From the NCBI RefSeq assembly GCF_030811535.1, contig NZ_JAUSQX010000001.1:1798001-1862000 (forward strand): 64,000 bases of DNA, written 5' to 3'. The position numbers were made by a program, and so were the translations under genes. The DNA comes from Trueperella bonasi. Lineage in GTDB: Bacteria; Actinomycetota; Actinomycetes; Actinomycetales; Actinomycetaceae. The number at the start of each line of letters is the position of its first letter. Within the stretch, counting starts at the first letter, position 1. The notes beneath the pieces are model-generated. The model was given only the letters and a program-made list of their open reading frames with translations, made no database searches and had not been told where the DNA came from. Below are positions 52,191-60,822 of the stretch, in pieces.

Positions 52191-54595
52191 CCGATTGCAA
52201 TAACGACGGCGGCAAGTGGCTGGCCGGAGGCGTCGCGCCGTTCGTCAACCTCGGGTAACTCAACGGACTTTCCGCCTTGGCCCATTGCCCGCGGTGGTAA
52301 TTCGCCAACCCAGGCGAGCTGAAGCGTGTCTTCGCCACGGAGAAAGCGGTGAGCACGTACACCGCCGGTAGCCCGGCCTTTGGCAGGAAAGCGATCGAGG
52401 GGAGTGACCTTCGCCGAACCCGCCGTGGTGCCCGGTAGCGAGTTAGCCGCCCCAGCGACTGTGACAACGCCGTGAGCCGCAAGGTCGTTATCAGGAACGA
52501 CGCCGAATGCAACAACCTTTTCGCCCTCTGGAAGTCGAATGCCCGCTACTCCTTGGCCGGCTCGGCCCTGTGGCCGAACGTCTTTCGCGGCGAAGCGCAA
52601 CAGTTGGGCGTTTGAGGTGATGAGCACAATCTGGTCGGTATCCAGTGCCGGTCGAGCGCCAATAACCTCATCGTCGTTGGAAAGTTTAATGATCTCGATT
52701 GCGCCGCGTTCGGGAATATCAGGTTTGACCCGCTTGATTTTTCCTTGTGCCGTTGCAACGCCGAGTACGGGTGCGTCTTCCGCAAGTGAAATCAGAGCAA
52801 CGACACGCGCATCCTTGGGCATGAGTAAAATTTCAGCGACGGGAGCACCGCCAGTCAGGCTTGGCGCTCCCTCGGTGGCCGGAATCGCTGGAATGTCGAC
52901 GACGTCAAGGCGCTGAACGGATCCGTCGGAGGTGACTACCCCGATCTGCGAAAGATTGGAGGTGAAGACTTTGGACACGATCGCGTCATGCGCGGCGCGC
53001 GGGCCGCTTCGTGAAGGTTCTGCTTCTGTAACGATTCTTGCAATAAGCCCGTCTCCAGATAAAACTACCCAGGCCGGGTCGTCTTCGATTTTCAGGGAAC
53101 CGCGAGGTGACGGCGTGCTACGGGAGTCCGCCTCAAGCAACACCGTCCGCCGTGGCGTACCGAATTGGCGTGATACCTGAGCGAGCTCTTCCGAAATGAG
53201 CGCGAAAAGCCGCGTCTGCGAACCGAGAATCTCCGTCAGGTCGGCGATTGTTTCAACCAGCTCATTCTTTTCGGATTCCAGTTCAATCTGACTAAATTTC
53301 GTTAGCCTACGCAATCTCAGTTCGAGGATGTATTCAGCCTGCAACTCGCTGAGATCAAAAACTTTCATCAGGCGATCTTTCGCGATCGCTGAGTCGTCCG
53401 AGGAGCGAATAACGGCGATTACTTCGTCGATATCGAGGATGGCGATGAGCAGACCCTCAACAAGGTGCAACCGCTCCTTTGCTCGATCAAGGCGGAACTG
53501 AGTGCGGCGGCGAGTAACGTCGATCCGGTGGTCGAGGAACACGCGCAACAGATCTTTCAGGCCGAGTGTGCGTGGTTGGCCGTCAACGAGTGCCACATTG
53601 TTGATCCCAAAGGACTCTTCTAACGGAGTGTACTTGTATAGATCGGCAAGCACAGCATCCGGGTTAAAGGAATTTTTTACTTCGATCACGAGTCGTGTGC
53701 CATGGTTACGATCAGTAAGGTTTTGGACGGCAGCAATACCTTGAAGTTTCTTTGACTGGACGCCCTCTTTGATCTTATCGATCACTTTTTCAGGGCCAAC
53801 AAGATAGGGAAGCTCAGTGAAAATAATGCCCTTGCGGCGCGGCGAGATATTTTCGATATGAGCGGTTGCCCGCGTGCGGAAAATACCACGGCCCGTTTCA
53901 TATGCCTGGCGTACACCATCGAGCCCAATGATTTTTCCACCCTCGGGCAGGTCCGGCCCTGGAATGTAGCGCATAAGTTCATCGAGGCTGGCATCGGGAG
54001 TATCGAGGAGGAACCGGGCCCCTGCCACCACTTCAACAAGGTTGTGCGGAGCCATGTTCGTTGCCATTCCAACGGCGATTCCCGAAGAACCATTGACGAG
54101 TAGATTCGGAATCGCTGCGGGTAACACTTCGGGCTGCATGTAGGTGTTGTCGTAATTGGCCACCATGTCAACCACGTCCTCATCTAGTGAGGACGTCATT
54201 GCAAGCGCGCCCGGTGCCATCCGAACTTCCGTATAGCGTGGTGCGGCTGGCCCATCGTCGAGAGAGCCAAAATTACCGTGGCCGTCAACCAGAGGCATGC
54301 GCATCGTGAAGGGCTGTGCGAGGCGAACCATCGCATCGTAAATTGCGGTGTCACCGTGCGGGTGAAGTCTGCCCATGACATCGCCAACGACGCGCGAGGA
54401 TTTCACGTGTCCTTTATCCGGGCGCAAGCCCATTCGGTCCATTTGAAAGAGGATGCGACGCTGAACGGGCTTGAGCCCGTCGCGGGCATCGGGCAGGGCC
54501 CGTGCGTAGATCACCGAATAGGAATATTCGAGGAAGGAACTGCGCATCTCCTTAGAGACGTCGATATCTACAATGTGCTCATCGGTTTGGGCCAT
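52187..54595 (-). CDS. parC: DNA topoisomerase IV subunit A
   Basis: An 802-residue type IIA cleavage subunit. The quinolone-determining region reads [20 protein letters not shown], with Thr at the position equal to E. coli GyrA Ser83 and Asp at the Asp87 position. The catalytic tyrosine lies in [10 protein letters not shown]. The C-terminal beta-pinwheel ([26 protein letters not shown]) is present without an evident GyrA box. It forms ParC2E2 with parE. A GATAAT box six bases before ATG 54595 indicates a leaderless message. Confidence 0.92.
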   Translation of the reverse strand: MAQTDEHIVDIDVSKEMRSSFLEYSYSVIYARALPDARDGLKPVQRRILFQMDRMGLRPDKGHVKSSRVVGDVMGRLHPHGDTAIYDAMVRLAQPFTMRMPLVDGHGNFGSLDDGPAAPRYTEVRMAPGALAMTSSLDEDVVDMVANYDNTYMQPEVLPAAIPNLLVNGSSGIAVGMATNMAPHNLVEVVAGARFLLDTPDASLDELMRYIPGPDLPEGGKIIGLDGVRQAYETGRGIFRTRATAHIENISPRRKGIIFTELPYLVGPEKVIDKIKEGVQSKKLQGIAAVQNLTDRNHGTRLVIEVKNSFNPDAVLADLYKYTPLEESFGINNVALVDGQPRTLGLKDLLRVFLDHRIDVTRRRTQFRLDRAKERLHLVEGLLIAILDIDEVIAVIRSSDDSAIAKDRLMKVFDLSELQAEYILELRLRRLTKFSQIELESEKNELVETIADLTEILGSQTRLFALISEELAQVSRQFGTPRRTVLLEADSRSTPSPRGSLKIEDDPAWVVLSGDGLIARIVTEAEPSRSGPRAAHDAIVSKVFTSNLSQIGVVTSDGSVQRLDVVDIPAIPATEGAPSLTGGAPVAEILLMPKDARVVALISLAEDAPVLGVATAQGKIKRVKPDIPERGAIEIIKLSNDDEVIGARPALDTDQIVLITSNAQLLRFAAKDVRPQGRAGQGVAGIRLPEGEKVVAFGVVPDNDLAAHGVVTVAGAANSLPGTTAGSAKVTPLDRFPAKGRATGGVRAHRFLRGEDTLQLAWVGELPPRAMGQGGKSVELPEVDERRDASGQPLAAVVIAIG

Positions 54596-54601
54596 TCGAC
54601 C

Positions 54602-54607
54602 ATTATC
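54602..54607 (-). promoter_or_regulatory. -10 box, leaderless parC
   Basis: GATAAT on the minus strand, six bases before ATG 54595. Confidence 0.45.
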
Positions 54608-54695
54608 GACGCGCTCGATATCGATTTTGCGTAGGCGCAGGCCCGTGTTGCGGTGATTTTAGCCGCCTGCTTTCGTACTATCACTCCGCCTTTGA

Positions 54696-54701
54696 GACAA
54701 T
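54696..54701 (+). promoter_or_regulatory. -10 box, leaderless DUF5998 gene
   Basis: GACAAT lies six bases before ATG 54708. Confidence 0.4.
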
Positions 54702-54707
54702 GGGCAA

Positions 54708-55265
54708 ATGATTGACGTTCGAGTGGAGCTAAATACTGCACTAGCATCGCTAGTTTTGGCGGAATCACCGGTTTTGACAGATATTGCTCAGACGATCGGC
54801 AAGGAAACGATTCGTGCGTTTTATGTGCGGCCAGAAACCGTTTTCGATGCCGACTCGGTTTATGACCGGATCGTCTGCTTCGCGGTCACCGAGCGGAGGT
54901 TGTTGCTGATCTTTTCTGATACGAATTATGAGATGGACACGCGAGGCGAATATGTCACGACAGCCCAATCCGTCCGGTTGGAAGATATTAAAGAACACCA
55001 TGTGGTGCGCCGCCGCGAATTCCAAGGTGAACGGGTGGGTGAACTCAATTCAATTTTGCTGCGCTTACGGTGGGGCACATCCTTCAATCAAGATTTTCAA
55101 CCCGGAGCGTGCGAGGATCCAACCTGCACTAATGACCATGGTTATCTTGGCATTGCGACGAACGAGGACTTGCAGATCTTCCTCGATCGGCACACGGATT
55201 CTGCCTATTTCCGTGAAGGGGTAAGCTTTATCGAAACGCTTTCCACTATATTGGGGGATTTGTGA
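54708..55265 (+). CDS. DUF5998 family protein
   Basis: A 185-residue soluble protein of a conserved actinobacterial family. Characteristic segments are SVYDRIVCFAVTERRLLLIFSD (cited as VCFAVTERRLL), TTAQSVRLEDIKEH and CEDPTCTNDHGYLG, where a cysteine pair and histidine could bind metal. The function is unknown. It overlaps the phosphodiesterase gene by four bases (GTGA) and is divergent from parC. Confidence 0.9.
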   Translation: MIDVRVELNTALASLVLAESPVLTDIAQTIGKETIRAFYVRPETVFDADSVYDRIVCFAVTERRLLLIFSDTNYEMDTRGEYVTTAQSVRLEDIKEHHVVRRREFQGERVGELNSILLRLRWGTSFNQDFQPGACEDPTCTNDHGYLGIATNEDLQIFLDRHTDSAYFREGVSFIETLSTILGDL

Positions 55266-56398
55266 ATCTGGACGGCGCGATACGCCCCAAGGTCAAGAAC
55301 CTCTCGAGCGTGATGACGAGTGCGCTAGCCGCAATTGGTAAAGGTTCCTTGACGGGTATAGCTTCTCAAGCTGAAACAGCAAAGCGCGAAGCAACTTTCG
55401 ATTTTCCGGCTGCCAAACGCGCGTGCGTCGTTCTTGCTGATGGGCTCGGCTACCATCAGCTCAGCCAACGCTTTGGGCATGCGCCCAACATTCGTACCTT
55501 TGGAAACCAGAATTTTATTACGACGGTTGTTCCATCTACGACGGCGGCCGGAATCACATCCTTGGGTACCGGCCTCATGCCCGGTCAGACCGCGGTGGCC
55601 GGTTATTCCTTAAAAGTTCCGGGCACCCGGGATGTTTTCAGCTTGATCTCGTGGAACTCCCCGCGGGTAAACCCTGAAACATGGCAAACACAATCCACGC
55701 TATTTGAGACGGTAGGCGGGGAGCTAGTCAAGGTTCAGCCCGCGAAATACGTCAGTTCGGGGTTGACGCAAACCGGCTTACGTGGCGGGCGCACCGTCGT
55801 CGCCGAAAATCTCACCGAACGGGTCGACGCCACAGTGCGCGAATTGCGCGCCGAGGCCGATCTCGTCTATCTGTACTGGGACAGGATCGATGCCACCGGC
55901 CACAGATACGGGTGGACCTCAGAACAATGGATCGTAGAACTAGAACACTTCGACGAGGAATTTGGGAGGCTCGTTCGCTCACTACCTTCAGACACACTCG
56001 TGGTGCTCACGGCGGATCACGGGATGATTGACGTTTCGGAACGTATTGATATCCGGAGTTTTGATGAGCTGACGCGTGATGTTGACGTGGTAGCCGGCGA
56101 ATCACGAGCGGTACAGGTATATACTTCCCGTCCAGAAGATGTTGCAAACAGGTGGCAAGAGTTTTTCGAAGATGACGCGTGGATTCTAACTAAATCACAA
56201 GCGGTTGCCGAGGGGCTGTTTGGCCCGGTCACGGACTTTGCCAGCAATGTGATCGGTGACGTTTTCGCATTCGCGAAAGGAACGCTTGCCATTGTGGATT
56301 CGAAATTTCAAAGTCCTGGCGCGATCGGTCTGATCGGCGTGCATGGATCCTTAACGCAAGAGGAGATGCACATCCCGCTATTCGTCGATGTGCTCTAG
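55262..56398 (+). CDS. Alkaline phosphatase superfamily nucleotide pyrophosphatase/phosphodiesterase
   Basis: A 378-residue enzyme with the two-metal alkaline phosphatase fold. The first metal aspartate is in CVVLADGLGYHQL and the nucleophile threonine in VPSTTAAGITSLGTG. Later ligands are DRIDATGHRYGW and LTADHGMIDV (Asp-His). No signal peptide is seen, so it appears cytosolic. It probably hydrolyses phosphodiester or pyrophosphate bonds of nucleotides. The GTG start overlaps the upstream stop codon, which implies translational coupling to DUF5998, a common actinobacterial pairing. Confidence 0.92.
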   Translation: MNLDGAIRPKVKNLSSVMTSALAAIGKGSLTGIASQAETAKREATFDFPAAKRACVVLADGLGYHQLSQRFGHAPNIRTFGNQNFITTVVPSTTAAGITSLGTGLMPGQTAVAGYSLKVPGTRDVFSLISWNSPRVNPETWQTQSTLFETVGGELVKVQPAKYVSSGLTQTGLRGGRTVVAENLTERVDATVRELRAEADLVYLYWDRIDATGHRYGWTSEQWIVELEHFDEEFGRLVRSLPSDTLVVLTADHGMIDVSERIDIRSFDELTRDVDVVAGESRAVQVYTSRPEDVANRWQEFFEDDAWILTKSQAVAEGLFGPVTDFASNVIGDVFAFAKGTLAIVDSKFQSPGAIGLIGVHGSLTQEEMHIPLFVDVL

Positions 56399-57432
56399 CT
56401 ATCCTTTGAATAGCCGAAAACGATTTCATCCCACGAAGGCATAGCGGGGCGTTCCCGGCGCCGTTTCTTCTTTGCTGTGCCACTGTTCCCAGCTTCGCGC
56501 GACTTCTCTTCAGCCGCTGCAGTGACACCCGGCAATTCCTGCTGGCCGGGTAGCACGTCGCTACCTTCAGATTCTTCGGATGCGTTGTCTTCGACCGGTT
56601 TCGCCGCTTCGCGATCAGGCAGCTTCAAAACCGTGGCATCGACGGCCGCTTCGGGCTCCGAATGAGCTGGGTGTGCGCCGTCGAAATCAGCTTCGGTAGG
56701 CATTGGTTGTGAGGCCCCGCGCTTGGAATTTAAGGAAGCAAGCATCGTGTCAATATCCACGGGTGTTCCAGACGATGCGGGCTCAGCATCGATTGCAGAG
56801 ATCTTCTCAGAAGGCGTCTGCTCGGAGCTGGCTGAAATAGCGGGCGTGTTTGGTTTCCGCCACGGACTGGTGGGAGCGGGAATCTGATTCTCCGTCAACC
56901 AGGTTGCCTCATCGTTATGGGCCTGCACGGTTTGCGCTTTGGTGTTGACCTTCCACAGCGCAGTGTACTCCCGGCCCCCGCTCGAATAGCGTGCGACGAG
57001 CATCCACGGTTCGCCCTGATCGCGGTAGGCATCCCACGTCACGCTAGATGGATCAATATCGCGAGAAATAAGCCGCGAGATCACCAGCTCCTCGAGAGTC
57101 ATACCCCCGACGTCGTGCCCGAGTCGATAGGCACGCGCGAGCTGAGAGGTGTATTCGCGTTCGGCGAAGATTGGGGAGGCCAAACCCGTGAGCTGGCTTG
57201 GTGGTAAAGACGAAATTTCGGAAACTTCGGCTACGGTTAGTCCAGAACGGAAATGTGCCTGAATTTCTCGTGGAGTGATCGGACGTGGCTCGGAGTCGTC
57301 GTCGCGCTGTACATCGGTACGCAAGGCTGCGCGGAGCTCGTCAGTGATCGGCAAAACGTAGCGATTGCCTTCGGAATCATTCAGACTGAGCTTTTGCCCG
57401 TCCGAAAGCCCCAGCAGATCGAGCTCAATCAT
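56395..57432 (-). CDS. sepH: Septation protein SepH
   Basis: A 345-residue cell division protein. The N-terminal DUF3071 domain starts MIELDLLGLSDGQKLSLND and contains a helix-turn-helix-like segment (GLTVAEVSEISSLPPSQL). SepH directly stimulates FtsZ assembly in Streptomyces and mycobacteria. The C-terminal half is a low-complexity Glu/Ala/Ser-rich region ending in a basic patch (KKKRRRERPAMPSWDEIVFG), which is the family tail. The ATG at 57432 follows AGGAGG; the longer reading is not needed. It converges with the phosphodiesterase gene by four bases. Confidence 0.94.
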   Translation of the reverse strand: MIELDLLGLSDGQKLSLNDSEGNRYVLPITDELRAALRTDVQRDDDSEPRPITPREIQAHFRSGLTVAEVSEISSLPPSQLTGLASPIFAEREYTSQLARAYRLGHDVGGMTLEELVISRLISRDIDPSSVTWDAYRDQGEPWMLVARYSSGGREYTALWKVNTKAQTVQAHNDEATWLTENQIPAPTSPWRKPNTPAISASSEQTPSEKISAIDAEPASSGTPVDIDTMLASLNSKRGASQPMPTEADFDGAHPAHSEPEAAVDATVLKLPDREAAKPVEDNASEESEGSDVLPGQQELPGVTAAAEEKSREAGNSGTAKKKRRRERPAMPSWDEIVFGYSKDS

Positions 57433-57614
57433 GTATTTCCTCCTACGGTTCTTCCCCAAGATTGCCACTTCCGCACAGCCATTTGGGTATTAGCGCTTGG
57501 TGTGTTGGATTTCAATGCGATTATCTCACTAAATCCACAATTGGTATCTTATGTTGTCAAATCCTTCTAGCTTTGGTAAAAAGACCTTGAACATTCACCG
57601 GATGAGGAATATAA

Positions 57615-57914
57615 ATGGCAACAGATTATGATGCGCCGCGCAAGCAAGACGAAGAGCTGAAGGAAGATTCACTCACCCAACTGAAAGCTCGCAGTAATGA
57701 CCATCAATCGAGTTCGGTCGATGAAGACGAGGTTGAAGCGGCTGAAGGCTTCGAACTTCCGGGGGCCGACCTATCAAATGTCGAGCTTTCCGTAGCGGTT
57801 GTCCCCGCGCAGGATGATGAGTTCACGTGCTCACAGTGTTTTCTCGTCCACCACCGTTCGCAGCTTGCCTATGAGGAGGGCGGAATGCCCGTGTGCGCGG
57901 ACTGCGCGTCCTAG
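57615..57914 (+). CDS. DUF4193 zinc-ribbon protein
   Basis: A 99-residue acidic protein. The C-terminal zinc ribbon has CSQCFLVHHRSQL and CADCAS, two CxxC pairs. The N-terminal half begins MATDYDAPRKQDEEL, the family hallmark, and is disordered and acidic. DUF4193 proteins are actinobacterial and uncharacterised, and regularly precede the DUF3710 gene as here. A GAGGA site precedes the ATG. Confidence 0.93.
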   Translation: MATDYDAPRKQDEELKEDSLTQLKARSNDHQSSSVDEDEVEAAEGFELPGADLSNVELSVAVVPAQDDEFTCSQCFLVHHRSQLAYEEGGMPVCADCAS

Positions 57915-57923
57915 GGGTTTACC

Positions 57924-58541
57924 ATGGCATGGTTTTTCCGAAAGAAAAAAGACGCCGAACCCGCAGCCGAACAGCCTACACCTGAAGAGGAGAAAGCTCG
58001 GTTAGAAGGCCCGTGGGATTCCGGCGACGTTGAAGATCTAGGGCAACGTCTCGATGCCGGTTCGCTCTGGATCCCGTTGGTGCCCGGTGCCTCTTTACAG
58101 TTTTCCTTAGATCGGAAGCGACGCCAAGTTTTGGGCATCGTTTTTTCGAAGAACAATTCGGCTCTACAGCTTCAAGTATTTTCCTCACCACGATCCCGAG
58201 ACATTTGGGATGAGGTCCGCCGAGATATGCAAACCTCAATTGCCAAGCAGGGCGGCTCCTCCCAAGAGGCACAGGGAGAGTTCGGAACCGAGTTACGTGC
58301 CAACATGCCCGTGGCGAATTCGAAGAATGTTGCCCCCTATCGCTTCATTGGCATCGATGGGCCACGTTGGCTTTTACGAGCCACGATTTATGGTAGAGCC
58401 GGATCGGACGACGAGGCAGCAAAGGAAATGTACGACATCATTAAAGACGTCGTCGTTCATCGCGGCCAGACACCTCATCCACCTAGAGAGCTCTTACCAC
58501 TTGAGATCCCGCAGCAGATCAAAAATCAGGGCGATGAGTAG
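57924..58541 (+). CDS. DUF3710 family protein
   Basis: A 205-residue soluble protein. It begins with basic FRKKKDAEPAAEQ. The family block follows: GPWDSGDVEDLGQRLDAGSL (cited as GPWDSGDV and RLDAGSLW) and IGIDGPRWLLRATI. A role in the dUTPase or cell envelope neighbourhood has been suggested only by context. It follows DUF4193 by nine bases and overlaps the OB-fold gene by eight (ATGAGTAG), so this is one operon. Confidence 0.92.
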   Translation: MAWFFRKKKDAEPAAEQPTPEEEKARLEGPWDSGDVEDLGQRLDAGSLWIPLVPGASLQFSLDRKRRQVLGIVFSKNNSALQLQVFSSPRSRDIWDEVRRDMQTSIAKQGGSSQEAQGEFGTELRANMPVANSKNVAPYRFIGIDGPRWLLRATIYGRAGSDDEAAKEMYDIIKDVVVHRGQTPHPPRELLPLEIPQQIKNQGDE

Positions 58542-58779
58542 GCGAACTGCGCTAACAGGTACCGTTCGGGCTATCACCTATCCGGGTGCACTGCGCCCGC
58601 AAGTTCGGCTTCGGCTCGAGGTCGATCAGGAGACAATCACGGTTCATTTCCTTTCTCGCTCTACACTTGAATGCATTGATATAGGTTCAAAATTGCACGT
58701 GACGGGCGCTCTGACGAGTTTTCGAGGAGTTCCGACGATGTTTAACCCCAGCTTTGTGATCAAGGAAGCCGATGAATAA
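58534..58779 (+). CDS. OB-fold nucleic-acid-binding protein
   Basis: An 81-residue, single OB-fold protein. The beta-barrel runs RTALTGTVRAITYP to VPTMFNPSFVIKEA, with TVHFLSRSTLECIDIGSKLHVTG in the middle (cited as HFLSRSTLECI). Such proteins lie between DUF3710 and DUF3159 in Actinobacteria and are thought to bind single-stranded nucleic acid. Longer readings upstream are in the DUF3710 gene and are rejected. ATG 58534 overlaps the DUF3710 stop. Confidence 0.85.
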   Translation: MSRRTALTGTVRAITYPGALRPQVRLRLEVDQETITVHFLSRSTLECIDIGSKLHVTGALTSFRGVPTMFNPSFVIKEADE

Positions 58780-59470
58780 AGAACATGCGGGCGAGGAACT
58801 AACCTCGGCGGGCCTGCGAGCAGTGATCGAAGACGATTTCGATATCGTCGAGGCAGTTGGGGGGATCCGTGGGATTGTCGAATCGGTTTTGCCGACGATC
58901 GTTTTCCTCATTCTTTACACCGTGACGGCGGAATTGAATCTCGCATTGGTCGTCTCAGTTGGGACCACAGCCGTTTTCATTCTCGTCCGTGCTGTCCAAC
59001 GCATATCGGTTCTTCCAGCTCTGGGTGGGCTGCTCGCAATTGCCCTTTCAGCAGTTATCGCCTGGCGGAGCGGAGAGGCCTCGAACTTCTTCGTGTGGGG
59101 CCTTGTGACGAACGCGGCGTATTTGCTCGGCCTGCTGATTTCCTTAGCGCTGCGCTGGCCAATCATGGGGGTGATGATTGGATTTTTGCGCGGGGACGCC
59201 ACCTCTTGGCACTCGGATCGAAGCGATCCCGCAAAAATTATTACTCGGCGTCGATACACTCAGATCACATGGTTATGGGTGGGGATGTTTGCCGTGCGTT
59301 TGCTTGTTCAAGCGCCGCTCTACTTTGCGGATGCGACAGAAGCACTTGGAATCGCCCGACTTTTTATGGGGGTGCCTCTATTTGCCCTAGTCGCATGGTT
59401 TACGTGGATGATGGTTCGCGGGCTGCCGGATATCGAGCAAAAGGAACCATCGCAAGCTTTAGCGAAATAG
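58772..59470 (+). CDS. DUF3159 membrane protein
   Basis: A 232-residue protein with about five to six hydrophobic helices. The family motif GGIRGIVESVLPTIVFLILY stands at the start of the first helix, and LALRWPIMGVMIGFLRGD in the middle. DUF3159 is an actinobacterial transporter-like family of unknown substrate. AAGGA precedes the ATG, which overlaps the OB-fold gene. It converges with the TrkA gene, whose stop overlaps by twelve bases. Confidence 0.93.
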   Translation: MNKEHAGEELTSAGLRAVIEDDFDIVEAVGGIRGIVESVLPTIVFLILYTVTAELNLALVVSVGTTAVFILVRAVQRISVLPALGGLLAIALSAVIAWRSGEASNFFVWGLVTNAAYLLGLLISLALRWPIMGVMIGFLRGDATSWHSDRSDPAKIITRRRYTQITWLWVGMFAVRLLVQAPLYFADATEALGIARLFMGVPLFALVAWFTWMMVRGLPDIEQKEPSQALAK

Positions 59471-60115
59471 CTGAGATATTTCGTCAACCTCGGCATGTGG
59501 GCCGACGACGAAAAGCAGCTGATCACCGCCCTCGACGGACATGTCGGGGGAGGGGGAAAGCGGTACACCATCACGAATAACACTTGCAATCACGATATCC
59601 GCAGGTAGGCTCACCTGCCCCACCGGCCGTTCGGTCATCAGGGAACGGGCAGTCACAGTGCCTTGATACAGGCTGGCGCCGGACTGGAATCGCATGCGGC
59701 GCATGAGCCGGCCCGGAGAGAGTGCTTCTTCTACGATGTCAGCCATCATCCGAGGGGTTGATACCGCCACATCGACGCCCCAGGCCTCGTCAAAGAGCCA
59801 GGCGTTAGATTCGTTTGAAACTCGCGCAATAATTCGGGGTACGCCGAACTCGGTTTTTGCAAGAAGCGATATCACGAGGTTCGCCTTATCGTCACCCGTT
59901 GTCACGACGAGGGCATCTGTTAGGCCTGCACCGGCAGATTCAAGCGTTGAAAGATCGCTGGCATCGCCGAGCATCCAGCTGGCGCCCGGTACCGTGGCTG
60001 CTCTCAACGATTCGGGCTTGATCTCAACAATCGTTACCTCGTGTCCGGCTTGGGTCATGTCGTTGGCGACCAGGCGGCCCACTGAACCTGCTCCTACGAT
60101 AAGGATCTTCACCAC
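59459..60115 (-). CDS. trkA: Potassium uptake regulatory protein TrkA (CeoC type)
   Basis: A 218-residue RCK protein. The NAD-binding Rossmann motif is ILIVGAGSVGRLVAND, followed by the conserved VTTGDDKANLVISLLAK segment. The C-terminal TrkA-C domain (VGQVSLPADIVIASVIRDG) would sense ligand. It overlaps the upstream TrkA gene by seven bases and probably forms a hetero-oligomeric gating ring with it on a potassium transporter. Confidence 0.93.
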   Translation of the reverse strand: MVKILIVGAGSVGRLVANDMTQAGHEVTIVEIKPESLRAATVPGASWMLGDASDLSTLESAGAGLTDALVVTTGDDKANLVISLLAKTEFGVPRIIARVSNESNAWLFDEAWGVDVAVSTPRMMADIVEEALSPGRLMRRMRFQSGASLYQGTVTARSLMTERPVGQVSLPADIVIASVIRDGVPLSPSPDMSVEGGDQLLFVVGPHAEVDEISQLFR

Positions 60116-60777
60116 TCATCATCTCCTAGCCGATGGTTGAGTATCCGCTGGATCGCGTGGATCTTTGAGGCGTGCGAAAGTAAACGAAGTTCATCGTCGT
60201 CTTGGATAACGGTGTTTTGCTGCGGTAGCACGAGCTCGAGCTCGCGCGTTAGATACGCAACTCGTGCGCCGGTGTGGCGTTCGATATCCGCAACGGTTTG
60301 TCCGAACCAAGAGCTGTCAAGATCTACGTAAAACAGAGCTGTTTGGGTCGCGTTATCGATGTGTTCTACGTGCGGCCCGAACGCGATCAACTGATGAAGT
60401 ACCCGATTCGAAGTCCAGGTCACGGGAGCGACGACGCCAATTCCGAGTTTCGAATAAACTTTGGCACGCGTGGAATCGTAGATCCGAGCCACGACGTTGT
60501 TAAGGCCGAACGTTTCACGAACAACGCGAGCAGCGATAATGTTTGAATTGTCGCCTGAAGAGACGGCTGCAAAACCCGCGGCTTCCGCTATTCCTGCGTG
60601 TTCGAGTATGCCGCGATCGAAGCCGATACCAGTTACCTGTTGGCCGGAAAACTCCTGCGGCAAACGAGCGAATGCGCGAGAGTTTTGATCGATAACGGAA
60701 ACCGAATGCCCACGATCTTCGATTCTCATCGCGAGCTCTGCGCCGACGCGTCCGCAACCCATAATGACGAAGTGCAC
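60109..60777 (-). CDS. trkA: Potassium uptake regulatory protein TrkA (CeoB type)
   Basis: A 222-residue RCK protein. The NAD-binding motif MGCGRVGAELAMRIEDRG is at the N-terminus, and AVSSGDNSNIIAARVVRE follows. The C-terminal TrkA-C domain (LELVLPQQNTVIQDDDELRL) is present. It is the first gene of the TrkA pair and is divergent from the APC permease, so the regulator likely acts on that or another potassium carrier. GTG 60777 has TAACCT seven bases upstream. Confidence 0.93.
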   Translation of the reverse strand: MHFVIMGCGRVGAELAMRIEDRGHSVSVIDQNSRAFARLPQEFSGQQVTGIGFDRGILEHAGIAEAAGFAAVSSGDNSNIIAARVVRETFGLNNVVARIYDSTRAKVYSKLGIGVVAPVTWTSNRVLHQLIAFGPHVEHIDNATQTALFYVDLDSSWFGQTVADIERHTGARVAYLTRELELVLPQQNTVIQDDDELRLLSHASKIHAIQRILNHRLGDDEW

Positions 60778-60784
60778 GGGATAG

Positions 60785-60790
60785 AGGTTA
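60785..60790 (-). promoter_or_regulatory. -10 box, leaderless trkA operon
   Basis: TAACCT on the minus strand, seven bases before GTG 60777. Confidence 0.5.
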
Positions 60791-60810
60791 CCGGAATTCT
60801 AAATAAAGCG

Positions 60811-60816
60811 TAACCT
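60811..60816 (+). promoter_or_regulatory. -10 box, leaderless permease gene
   Basis: TAACCT, six bases before GTG 60823. It mirrors the same hexamer of the divergent trkA operon. Confidence 0.5.
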
Positions 60817-60822
60817 TTCACT

